Shown here: positions 9,401 to 17,122 of the stretch, piece by piece | How the letters are laid out: each line of letters begins with the position of its first letter | Numbering within the stretch: position 1 is the stretch's first letter | The notes under the pieces: generated by a model | Databases searched by the model: none | What the model saw: only the letters and a program-made list of their open reading frames with translations | Told to the model about the DNA's origin: nothing | NCBI RefSeq assembly: GCF_019754935.1 | Contig: NZ_JAGSOA010000001.1 | Span: 1,054,001-1,118,000 of the forward strand | From: Corynebacterium parakroppenstedtii | GTDB lineage: Bacteria > Actinomycetota > Actinomycetes > Mycobacteriales > Mycobacteriaceae | Direction of reading: 5' to 3' | DNA: 64,000 nucleotides | Position numbers and translations under genes: made by a program

Positions 9401-12400
9401 TGTGTCTGGGTCTGTGCCCGTGCCCGTTCCCGCGCCCGTGATCCACGCCGTGATGTGCGGGATGCCTGGGAAACCGGGGCGGAGGGTGTGGTGGGTTGGG
9501 ATGAGCGTGGGGTGCTTGCCTGCGGTGGGGCCAGGTATGTGGCCTAGCTCGAGTGTGACTGCTGGAGTACTCGCTGATGTATCGGTGGAATTGGTAGCCC
9601 GGAAGTTGGCGCGTTGTTCTTTCACGCTGAGCAGGAGCGCCTCAATCTGGGCCCGCGACTCCGACGGCGAAACAGTGACATAGCCCGGCGCGGCGAAGCG
9701 CCCCACAGCATCACGCGCAACCGCATTCCCGGAGTTCAACGACTGACCGGCGGCGGGAGCGGACGGTTGACGTAGCACGCGGCTCAACACCATCGCGGTG
9801 AGAGTTTCGTCGTGATCACCCGCCGACGCTATCAGAGCAGCTGCGGTCAAAATGTTCTGGTCAGACAGGCCAAATTTCGTCCCAAGGTTACTGAGTAGAG
9901 CCTTCGTGAGTGACGGCTCGATCGTTGCGGTGGCCCGAGCACAACTGTGCGCCCACGGGAGCGCCGAAGCGGAGTGTCCACGCCACGAAGCATAGCGGTG
10001 TTGACGACCGTCACTATGTCCGTCACCGTGACCCGACCGCTGCACGAGCGCCTCAACAATGCCGATGAGCTGCGCAAACCCGTCGGCATCCACCACCGCA
10101 CTATGCACACTCAGGCGCACACCACCGTCGACAAGCTCAAACGCGAATGGCCGTCCCGCGGCAAGATCGACGGGCGCGAGGAAATCGTCATCCTCGGCAG
10201 GGTGGCGTCGGATAATGAGCTGCTCAGAGCCTGGATTATCTGCGTCCCACGTCGCAATGCTACGAAGAGCCGGGACATCCTCAGCCAGCCTTGTCGCACA
10301 AACTCGACACTCGTCGGTGTCCATGCCCGAAGCGCACGGAATCACGACCGACATGACCGGCTGGTTGGGACCAGTGAAGGCCGATCGATCCATTCCCGAC
10401 GGGGCGTCCACCACACCAAAGTCCGTCAGAATATTCTGTCGAGGCTCTGGATTAATGTGGCCATCTGTACCGGTCTCGGGGGTCTGGAAGATAGCCGACG
10501 ACGCACTGGTCGGCTCACCTGACGACGAACGACGCAAGGACGCGACGATCTCGCCCAGGGAACGCCCGGACAAAATATCTGCCGGGCGGATCTCAAAGCC
10601 TTGTTGCTGCAACCGACCGGCCACCACCAGCGCGGTAATGGAATCACCACCCTGATTGATGAAATCCACGTCAAGGTCGGCGGGCTGCCCCATGACGTCC
10701 TGGATCACTCGAGAAACAGCAAGCTCACGCGGTGTTTCGGGAGCTCGGAGGTCCGCGTCCGAACCCTGGTGGTCCCCGTTCCCCTGGTGTTCGGGCGCGC
10801 GATCATTCAACAGAGACGACTGCTCAATGAGTTCGCGGAGTGCCCGTCGGTCAATCTTTTCGGTTGACGTTCGCGGTATCTGGGCAACCGCAACAAGAGT
10901 GGACGGGACCATGTAGTCCGGAAGTATTCGCGAGAGGTGCTGACGTAACTCGGAAAGCCGCTGCCTAACGTCATCAGTGTTCAGTTGGGGATCACCGGAA
11001 TTGTCATTGGACGCGGGAGTATTCCCGGCAAGCCCTTCGAGAACAATTCCTGCTCGTATATTCACCGAAGCCGCGCCTACATGCGTGTGGCCAGCCCCTG
11101 TTGACGCGGAGTCTTTATCATCGGGACGAGATGCATCGCCGGCGTTACGAGCAACCGCGACCGTACCAGCTGCACGAACGCCCGGAAGGGCAGCGAGCGC
11201 GCCGTCGATTTCCTCGAGTTCTACGCGATGCCCCCGCACCTCGATCTGGTTATCCGCGCGACCGATAAACGCCACCCCACGGCCAGGCACCCACCGCACC
11301 CGGTCGCCCGTCCGATACGCGGGAACGAGCACTTGGGCGTCGGTTGAGACGTCGGCACGGGGACGGCTGGCGGTGACGTCGGCACGGAAAAATGCGTGGG
11401 CGGTCGCGTCCGGGTTATTCCTGTACCCCTGGGCGATCTGCTCCCCCATCAGCCACAATTCGCCTTCTTCACCTGGGGGAACGACCTCGCCTGACGCGTC
11501 GCAAATGCGAATTGACATGCCGGGCACGGGCCAACCGACCGTCACCGCGCCAGGCGTGATTCGTGCGCACAATGCGTCGACGGTCGCTTCCGACGGGCCA
11601 TACATGTTCCATCCGATGACGTGCGACGCTGCGGCCACCTGGTCCCACAGCTGCTGCGACATGGGTTCTCCGCCGAGCAACACGGCCCTGATCTGCGATT
11701 TTTGCGCGTCGAGCAGGGGAACGCCCGAGGCGAGCAGCGCGCCGAAGAGCGAGGGGGTGGCGTCGATCATCGTGATGTCGTCGCGGCGAAGGCTCTGATA
11801 AAAAGCCTCTCCATCGGCAACAGTGGAACGGTTATAAATCACGACGCGCACGCCAGCAAAGATCCACGAGAGCTGGTCGATGGCGGCATCGAACGCGAAC
11901 GACGCCGTGTGGGCGAGCGCGGCGGACGCCTGAGGCTGGTTTTTCGCAACATGGTCCAGCGTCTGTGGGAAAAACTGTGCCCGGTGGCCCGCGATCAAGT
12001 GCTCCACGGCTCGCCTACTGACGTTCACGCCTTTCGGTCGGCCCGTCGTGCCAGAGGTGTAGACGATGTATGCCAACTCGTCGGATTCGTGTGTGTGGTC
12101 CTGAGCAGCGACCTTTTCGCCATCCCCGCGCTCTACAGGCTGAACGTCATCGAGCCCCGTCACCACAGCAGCCGCGCCACTATCTTTCATGATGAAGGAA
12201 CGCCGTTCCTGCGGGGCATCGTCGTCAATGACCACGAACGCGCGGTGCGCGCGCAACGAAGCCAGAACCGCAACGGCTTGGGCTGGACTCTTCGGCATCT
12301 CGATGGCAACGACGCCGCCCGCGGGACACACCGACGCGATAGAATCTGCCAGCTGATCACACTGTTTCACTAGTTCGGAGCCGGTATAGCTGGCCGTTGT

Positions 12401-14029
12401 TCCCAACGCTTCCGGCAAACCATCGGCCAGTACAACACGATCGCCCCACCGCTGCGCAAGCGAATTGATCAGACTATCCAGCGGCTCAATCGAATCGCGA
12501 GATGGATCATCGGACGAAGAGTCGGACAGCAACTCCCCGTCCCACTGTTCACGAAGGCCGGTCGGGATCCGTTCAGGACGGATACGTATCTCAGACGCAA
12601 CAGGCAAGGCGCTCTCAGCCTGCGACCGCCGGTCCAACCCCAGCCCCACGTTCACCACAGCCCGAATATCGGATAACCACTGGTGAACAACCTGAGGCGG
12701 AACATCGGCAACCGTCTCGAAACTCAGGTCCACGCCACCGGACCGGCCCGGCGCGGCCACCAGCACGAGGTTTTCCGGCGGACCTCCCGCCACATTGCGG
12801 AGGTACCCTCGCGTCTTCCCAAACTTGAGGGCAGCGTCGAAAACCTTCAAGTTGGCGCCGATCCCGCGCAAAATCGAGGAATCCCCATACGCCGTCGCCA
12901 CCTCGGCCCCCGGGAACCGCTGGTGCTCACGCACGGTCCGCATTGTTTTCTCGACGGCGTGCGCGTTTTGGGGGAGGGTCGCGGTGAGGTCGATGGGCAA
13001 CTGCACGGGCAGCATGTTGACCATCATCGCCGGAGTACGCCGCTGAGCTGCGGTTTCTCGCGCCGCGAACGGCATCGCGACCACCAGTTCGTCCGCCTCG
13101 ACCCCCTGCACGCGCCGCAAGTACACGCCGTATGCCGCTAACAAGGAATCCACCCACGTCGTTCCGTGCTGCTGGGACGCCGCTTTCCACGCGTCCAGTT
13201 CGTCGGCGTCCACCGTGAGCACCGTTGTCCGGCTGGAACTCTCCGACCCGCCGATGAGCTCGTCCCGCCACTGTGTGCTGCCCACCCCCGCCAACGACTC
13301 CTGCCACCACTGCGCATCGCGGTCCCGGTTGTCCGACTCGTGGTACTCGCGATCTTCCTTAACGACGCTGCGCAGTCCGCTAAATTTCGCCGGGCGTGCT
13401 TTTTTACCGCCCGTGAGCTCGGTGTAGTGGGCGGCGGTGCGCCTGGCCAGGATCATGGACGCGTAGCCGTCGACAATGAGGTGGTGATACAGCTGGATGA
13501 TCCACACGCGGCGGTGATCTAACCGGAGGACCTCGAAATGGCACAGTGGGCGATCGACAAGACCCGACCACGCCTCCGCGCAGCGTGCTTTTGCAGCGTC
13601 AACATAGGCGTTCGCGGCCGCCTCTGGCGCTGGGTGAGCACGTAGGTCGTGGACAGGGATCGTGATGTACTCTCCCGGCGCGGCGTCGATAACTCTTTGA
13701 CGCGGGGAGTCGTCGGCACGAACAGCGTCAGCATCCTCCCCCGCGGAGTCGTCGGCACGAATATCCGTCGCGTCCTCCTGACGGAACTGAAGGCGAAGCG
13801 TTTCCGCTTCTGCGACCGTCTGATGCAGCGCCTGAACAACGTCGGCAACCGAAATATCCGGCTGAGAATCCGTCGGATCGAGCTCCATCACCTCGCCCAC
13901 GACGTAATACGGCGAACTCGGATCCAGTGACTGCGCGTTCCAAATCCCCATCTGCGCTGCGGTCAGAGGGAACCAGTCCGGGGAGGTCGGATTATCAGGG
14001 TCACTCGCACGCACCGAATCAAAGGTCAT
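6473..14029 (-). CDS. Siderophore NRPS with domain order C-A-PCP-(degenerate C/E)-C-PCP-TE
   Basis: 2518 residues. Condensation domain 1 has HHLIVDG at 182-188. Adenylation domain 1 has YTSGTTGRPKG (about 655), MYGPSEAT, YRTGDRV and GRADNQIEVRGHRVEL. Carrier 1 has GGDSITAL (about 1130, Ser present). Residues about 1190-1580 resemble a worn condensation or epimerisation domain, with HSAVVDADG in place of HHxxxDG. Condensation domain 2 starts at YGLSPLQEGLLYQ (about 1620) with HHILTDG (about 1757). No adenylation domain follows. Carrier 2 has DLGVHSLMAV (about 2200), then a thioesterase with GFSFGA (about 2341) and LDHGGL (about 2495). Expected job: join DHB to a first amino acid, then to a second residue loaded in trans, and release the product. 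The first pocket by hand alignment reads DADDLGMVDK; two acidic positions suggest a basic amino acid. No Shine-Dalgarno is evident and a DtxR-like box touches the start codon. Confidence 0.9.
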   Translation of the reverse strand: MTFDSVRASDPDNPTSPDWFPLTAAQMGIWNAQSLDPSSPYYVVGEVMELDPTDSQPDISVADVVQALHQTVAEAETLRLQFRQEDATDIRADDSAGEDADAVRADDSPRQRVIDAAPGEYITIPVHDLRAHPAPEAAANAYVDAAKARCAEAWSGLVDRPLCHFEVLRLDHRRVWIIQLYHHLIVDGYASMILARRTAAHYTELTGGKKARPAKFSGLRSVVKEDREYHESDNRDRDAQWWQESLAGVGSTQWRDELIGGSESSSRTTVLTVDADELDAWKAASQQHGTTWVDSLLAAYGVYLRRVQGVEADELVVAMPFAARETAAQRRTPAMMVNMLPVQLPIDLTATLPQNAHAVEKTMRTVREHQRFPGAEVATAYGDSSILRGIGANLKVFDAALKFGKTRGYLRNVAGGPPENLVLVAAPGRSGGVDLSFETVADVPPQVVHQWLSDIRAVVNVGLGLDRRSQAESALPVASEIRIRPERIPTGLREQWDGELLSDSSSDDPSRDSIEPLDSLINSLAQRWGDRVVLADGLPEALGTTASYTGSELVKQCDQLADSIASVCPAGGVVAIEMPKSPAQAVAVLASLRAHRAFVVIDDDAPQERRSFIMKDSGAAAVVTGLDDVQPVERGDGEKVAAQDHTHESDELAYIVYTSGTTGRPKGVNVSRRAVEHLIAGHRAQFFPQTLDHVAKNQPQASAALAHTASFAFDAAIDQLSWIFAGVRVVIYNRSTVADGEAFYQSLRRDDITMIDATPSLFGALLASGVPLLDAQKSQIRAVLLGGEPMSQQLWDQVAAASHVIGWNMYGPSEATVDALCARITPGAVTVGWPVPGMSIRICDASGEVVPPGEEGELWLMGEQIAQGYRNNPDATAHAFFRADVTASRPRADVSTDAQVLVPAYRTGDRVRWVPGRGVAFIGRADNQIEVRGHRVELEEIDGALAALPGVRAAGTVAVARNAGDASRPDDKDSASTGAGHTHVGAASVNIRAGIVLEGLAGNTPASNDNSGDPQLNTDDVRQRLSELRQHLSRILPDYMVPSTLVAVAQIPRTSTEKIDRRALRELIEQSSLLNDRAPEHQGNGDHQGSDADLRAPETPRELAVSRVIQDVMGQPADLDVDFINQGGDSITALVVAGRLQQQGFEIRPADILSGRSLGEIVASLRRSSSGEPTSASSAIFQTPETGTDGHINPEPRQNILTDFGVVDAPSGMDRSAFTGPNQPVMSVVIPCASGMDTDECRVCATRLAEDVPALRSIATWDADNPGSEQLIIRRHPAEDDDFLAPVDLAAGRPFAFELVDGGVRLSVHSAVVDADGFAQLIGIVEALVQRSGHGDGHSDGRQHRYASWRGHSASALPWAHSCARATATIEPSLTKALLSNLGTKFGLSDQNILTAAALIASAGDHDETLTAMVLSRVLRQPSAPAAGQSLNSGNAVARDAVGRFAAPGYVTVSPSESRAQIEALLLSVKEQRANFRATNSTDTSASTPAVTLELGHIPGPTAGKHPTLIPTHHTLRPGFPGIPHITAWITGAGTGTGTDPDTPDHHTAPVGNEPGEPSISMTVDAETDDRAEQLADGVVNALTDLAVFGLSAEASASPSDCLAPVTSADIEHWQRRFGPLQNVYGLSPLQEGLLYQALDSRERDHYVIAASMTVEGTANPELLRFSFEAVMNRQDVLKAAFDYETLDRPVHVIPRTPRWQWSVIDARGLPSRVQSSLIDDVLDRMASRQLDVTRGNMVASTLVRLGDRRSQLVLGNHHILTDGWSTTILLRELMHVYNRAAELLASGNAGDVGVKANPLESAESTLSHAIASAIAELPPRYPYGQFVEDMQPRVKADTELWIDHVAGLDHTSRVMDVLTSTAEPDALAPDSANTDADSGEEHCIVELSDQQKADLSRCARTVGVTPNTLIQTAWACVVAALTGHDDAVFGVVTSGRPSELDGIDNTIGLFINTLPVRVNLRGDSLASILRAHARAQAELADHTSASLADIERRVDDSRGEAPLSGPLFDSLVVYDNFPDEFSETDTQPGPLPDSYDRAPASRGIRITGLTTRGETQYPLTVIHPPGGPFDLALAYQLGVVPQQVADTLADALRATLSRCAAIDDVESPDSLRVIRDDIASMLDNIRRQPVQNADGLATQDHAVEPASEPTISSLTNSNQPNADNERPDPNSQLLRDICDDIAGLLNRPEVDPDVAFEDLGVHSLMAVRLMGKLRKRGHKLDIQTIVEAGSPRGIVRAIGSDSPQAPAPQPTIPTDTRDNDSRPPWMVTLKEGKGRPLFCFHAIDGSVFSYQGLAEYLTTGRPIIGIQFPADISDPLSWNKAVDLYASAIHDYQPEGSYTFVGFSFGATIAHAVSARLNQQRDTATSPVVDLLVVLDAYPARAGLTPPPIPNDLNVDLLSDITGFSAHDLRADDPLRDRSERSVRACARWMGEVSDTPVRGIVKKVVLITAEKAPIVRNTSGVVERPKPDQQAQWNPAEAWENTGVELRTHSVPLDHGGLASLAGWKSSAPTIGEELE

Positions 14030-14047
14030 AGCGTTAGGCTACACTGC
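14029..14047. promoter_or_regulatory. DtxR-like box in the divergent NRPS / aryl-carrier promoter
   Basis: On the minus strand the 19-mer GCAGTGTAGCCTAACGCTA matches 12 of 19 consensus positions, with the core TAGCCTAAC intact. It abuts the NRPS start codon and lies within a 69-bp gap shared with the divergent carrier-protein gene, so one bound repressor could silence both directions. Confidence 0.5.
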
Positions 14048-14098
14048 TCAAAAGACAAACAAACAAGCAGCTAGAGAGAAGAAAATGAGGAGCCAACC

Positions 14099-14356
14099 AT
14101 GAGTGCAGCTAACCCACCGCTGAGCCCCCAAATCTTTGCCGACGAACTCCACACCCGCGTTGCCTCGGCGGTCGGTATCCCCGCTGACAGGCTTGAAACC
14201 GACGCTGACCTCACCGATCTGGGGCTGGATTCGGTGCGCATTATTGACATTGTCGAGTGGGCTCGACGCCAAGGGTGGGATGCCGAATTTGCCGACCTTA
14301 TCGAGGATCCCACTCTCGACGCGTGGGTGGAGGCCTTCGAGGAGAGCGACGAGTAA
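14099..14356 (+). CDS. Stand-alone aryl carrier protein for DHB
   Basis: 85 residues. It has the carrier signature DLTDLGLDSVRIIDIVEWARRQG with the phosphopantetheine serine near residue 44, and the tail FADLIEDPTLDAWVEAF, which matches the C-terminal carrier domain of EntB/DhbB proteins. In those proteins this domain is fused to isochorismatase; here it is free and the isochorismatase (2795) is carrier-less, so the usual bifunctional protein is split. It would hold the DHB thioester made by the ligase at 4670 and offer it to the first condensation domain of the NRPS. A GAGGAG ribosome site precedes the ATG. Its TAA overlaps the ATG of the dehydrogenase gene (TAATG), showing translational coupling. 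Confidence 0.88.
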   Translation: MSAANPPLSPQIFADELHTRVASAVGIPADRLETDADLTDLGLDSVRIIDIVEWARRQGWDAEFADLIEDPTLDAWVEAFEESDE

Positions 14357-15234
14357 TGGCGACAATGAGTACGTCCGGCAAGAGCGGGGCGGGCAAAGAC
14401 GCTCCCGGTGAGAGCGCTCCCCGACATTGTGTGGTCACGGGAGCGCTCGGCGGCATCGGCGCTGCCGTCGTCACCGCCGCCAAGGACGCGGGGTATCGTG
14501 TGACCTCCGTGGACCAAGCGCCTCACAGACACAGCGCGGGCGCGAAAGATGGCGGGCGGATCGGTGACGGAAAGAGAAACGGTGCCCCAGCTGGCGTCGA
14601 TAAAATACCCGCTGACCTGCCCGTTGATTATATTCTCGACGTTACCGACGCGGAGGCCGCGCGTACCACGATCGACCGCATCGAGGCCGACCGGGGACCC
14701 ATCGATGTGCTAATCCACACGGCCGGAATTTTGCGTGCCGACGCCGCCCTCGACGGCGACACCGACGCCATGCGCGCAAGCTTCGAGGTCAATATGTTCG
14801 GCGCTGTCCACGTGTGCGCCCCCGTTTCTCGGCGCATGTGTGAGAGAAAACGCGGCGCCATTGTTGTTGTCTCCTCTAACGCGGGGACGACTCCGCGAGC
14901 GGGCATGGGATCCTACGGAGCATCGAAAGCGGCGATCACCGCGTGGGCCCGCAACCTCGGCCTGGAGTGCGCGCCACACGGCGTGCGCGTGAATATCGTC
15001 TCCCCCGGTTCCACCGACACACCCATGTTGCGCGGAATGTGGCCGGCCGGGGAGGACCGCTCGGCTGACGTTATCGCAGGCACGCCCGACCAGTATCGGC
15101 TCGGGATCCCCCTGCAGCGGCTGGCGCAGCCGGAGGACATCGCCGGGGCCTGTCTGTATCTCGCCTCCGACAACGCCCGCCACATCGTGATGCATGACCT
15201 TCGTGTCGACGGCGGAGCAACGCTGGATAGCTAG
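14356..15234 (+). CDS. entA: 2,3-dihydro-2,3-dihydroxybenzoate dehydrogenase (SDR family)
   Basis: 292 residues from the ATG that overlaps the carrier stop; the same frame stays open upstream but only through the carrier gene. Short-chain dehydrogenase marks: Rossmann motif VVTGALGGIGAAV (about residue 27), IHTAGIL (NAG-like), a catalytic serine in VVSSNAG, YGASKAA (Tyr and Lys of the active site) and NIVSPGSTDTPML. The last two are typical of EntA/DhbA, which oxidises dihydro-DHB to DHB with NAD. It is about 40 residues longer than usual because of an N-terminal extension and a Gly/Lys-rich insert after VTSVDQA. It completes DHB synthesis with the isochorismatase at 2795. It ends seven bases before the convergent adenylation gene, with no obvious terminator between them. 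Confidence 0.88.
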   Translation: MATMSTSGKSGAGKDAPGESAPRHCVVTGALGGIGAAVVTAAKDAGYRVTSVDQAPHRHSAGAKDGGRIGDGKRNGAPAGVDKIPADLPVDYILDVTDAEAARTTIDRIEADRGPIDVLIHTAGILRADAALDGDTDAMRASFEVNMFGAVHVCAPVSRRMCERKRGAIVVVSSNAGTTPRAGMGSYGASKAAITAWARNLGLECAPHGVRVNIVSPGSTDTPMLRGMWPAGEDRSADVIAGTPDQYRLGIPLQRLAQPEDIAGACLYLASDNARHIVMHDLRVDGGATLDS

Positions 15235-15241
15235 GCGTTCG

Positions 15242-17122
15242 CTACGACGGACCCGAGCTCACCGCATTCACGTGGGCAATAAGCGCCCGCCTGTCGATCT
15301 TCCCGTGATCATTGTGCGGAAGTTCCGTCATGACGACGAGGACGCTGGGCACCATGTACTCAGGCACCAGCGCGCCCAATTCGGCTTTCACCTGTTGCGG
15401 AATCGTGGCGTGACCAGCGTCGTCACTCCCGTCACCGGCGGTTGCGCTCTCTGAAACAACGATCCCGCCGACAAGTGTCGCTTCTCCCCCGGCGCGATCC
15501 ACAGCCACCGCGGCGTCGTTCACCGCGTCGAGGCGTCGCAAATGAGTTTCGACATCGCCCAGCTCAACTCGGTTGCCGCGAATTTTCACCTGGTCGCCAA
15601 TGCGGCCCTCAAAACGGAGCATCCCACGCGCATCTCGCGACATGACGTCGCCCGTGCGGTACATGGTCCCACCGTCGCGGTCCGGATGCAGGCTGGGCAC
15701 GAACGCCTCCGCCGTGACCTCCGGATTGTTGAAATACCCCGCGCCCACCTGGGCACCAGCGATGCAAAGCTCGCCGGACTGGCCATCGGGAACCTCGTTC
15801 AAGTTCTCATCGACGACGTAAAACACGACGTTATCCTCCGGCCAGCCGACCCGAGTTCCGCCTGAGGATGCTTCTTCATTCGTCGGGTTATCCGGCGCGG
15901 GCTGATCCATCCCGGCGCGGGAATTATCGTCGTGTGTGCTTGGGTCCGCCCATGCTTCGGCGGCTGAGATGACTCGGGCGTGGTTGCTATCAGCGGTGGG
16001 CTCGCTGTTGGGAGTACCCGCGCTGTCAGTAGCAGCCCCCGAATACGGACGAGAGAAATCCACCCACGCCACATCCATTGCCGTTTCCGAAGGACCGTAT
16101 AGCCCCAACAGCCGACTCGGAAGCACCGCCCGCGCACGTTCTACCAGGTCATTCGGCACGGCCTCGCCTCCTAACAACACGTGCCGCAGACTAGCGAACT
16201 GGTCGTAGCCCAGACCGACGTCGTCAAGGACATCGAACATCACCCTGAGCATGCTCGGAACCATCGACAGCGTCGTCACGGAGTACGTTTCGATCATGTC
16301 GCCCAGAGCGAAGGGATCACCGGGGAACCAGTCCGGGCCGGGGATGACTATCCGGCCGGCACAGGCCAACGGGCACAGCAGCTCTGCGACGCCGACGTCG
16401 AAACCGATCGGCGCTTTGTGCAGCATCCGCAATTCGCCAGCGCTTGCCGACGAATCTGCGTCCTGTCCGAGCGTGCGGACCACCCACTGCAAGTGTGAGG
16501 CCACCGCGCGGTGAGGGTTCACCGCCCCCTTCGGATTACCGGTCGTGCCCGACGTGTAGATCAGGTAACACGGATCATCCGGAAGGAGTTCGCGTGTGCG
16601 GTCACTAGCACGAAACTCTTGCCTGTGGGCAATGCCGTCCGAAGCAAAATACTCGTCCGGGTGGCGAAGCTCCCAGTTCGCAGCGTTATTCGTCGGCGTT
16701 ATTCTCGTCGAAGTGTCAGTCGTCGGCACGGATACTTCGCCGAGCCCGATCACGACGTCGGGCTGGCAATCATTCACGATGTAGCTAATGCGCTCCGCGG
16801 GGTAGCTCGCATCTACCGGCACATAGGCGGCCCCCGCGCGGAGAATCCCCACCATAACGCTGGGGAGCCAAGGGCTCCGGCCAGAGAGCACCACGACGTG
16901 GTCGCCGGGGCCCACGCCGCGATGGCGAAGTTCCCACGCCACCGCATTCGCGTGGCTATCGACGTCGTCGTAGGTCAAAGTCAGTTCGCTGCCGTCGTCG
17001 CGGAAACCGTGAACGGCGGGCTGTTCGCGGTGGTGGCGAATGGCCTGGTCAATCATCACATCAACCGTCAAGGGGTCGATCTCTACCGACGGACCGAACG
17101 CCCAAGGTGAACTAGCCGACAT
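15242..17122 (-). CDS. Stand-alone NRPS adenylation enzyme
   Basis: 626 residues from the ATG at 17122 (GAGGGG eight bases upstream). A complete amino-acid adenylation domain: YLIYTSGTTGNPKG (A3), APIGFDVGVAEL (A4), LYGPSETAMDVAW (A5), YRTGDVM (A7), GRIGDQVKIRGNRVEL (A8) and HGKIDRRAL (A10), with no carrier or condensation domain attached. By hand alignment to GrsA the pocket reads DVASLGLMDK; it resembles hydroxyornithine-type pockets only at the LGL part. A Ser/Asp-rich insert of about 70 residues lies between A5 and A6. The neighbouring NRPS has a second condensation-carrier module without an adenylation domain, so this enzyme is the natural in-trans loader for that carrier, probably of the hydroxylated residue. 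Its start overlaps the end of the monooxygenase gene by 11 bases, so the two are co-translated. Confidence 0.88.
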   Translation of the reverse strand: MSASSPWAFGPSVEIDPLTVDVMIDQAIRHHREQPAVHGFRDDGSELTLTYDDVDSHANAVAWELRHRGVGPGDHVVVLSGRSPWLPSVMVGILRAGAAYVPVDASYPAERISYIVNDCQPDVVIGLGEVSVPTTDTSTRITPTNNAANWELRHPDEYFASDGIAHRQEFRASDRTRELLPDDPCYLIYTSGTTGNPKGAVNPHRAVASHLQWVVRTLGQDADSSASAGELRMLHKAPIGFDVGVAELLCPLACAGRIVIPGPDWFPGDPFALGDMIETYSVTTLSMVPSMLRVMFDVLDDVGLGYDQFASLRHVLLGGEAVPNDLVERARAVLPSRLLGLYGPSETAMDVAWVDFSRPYSGAATDSAGTPNSEPTADSNHARVISAAEAWADPSTHDDNSRAGMDQPAPDNPTNEEASSGGTRVGWPEDNVVFYVVDENLNEVPDGQSGELCIAGAQVGAGYFNNPEVTAEAFVPSLHPDRDGGTMYRTGDVMSRDARGMLRFEGRIGDQVKIRGNRVELGDVETHLRRLDAVNDAAVAVDRAGGEATLVGGIVVSESATAGDGSDDAGHATIPQQVKAELGALVPEYMVPSVLVVMTELPHNDHGKIDRRALIAHVNAVSSGPS

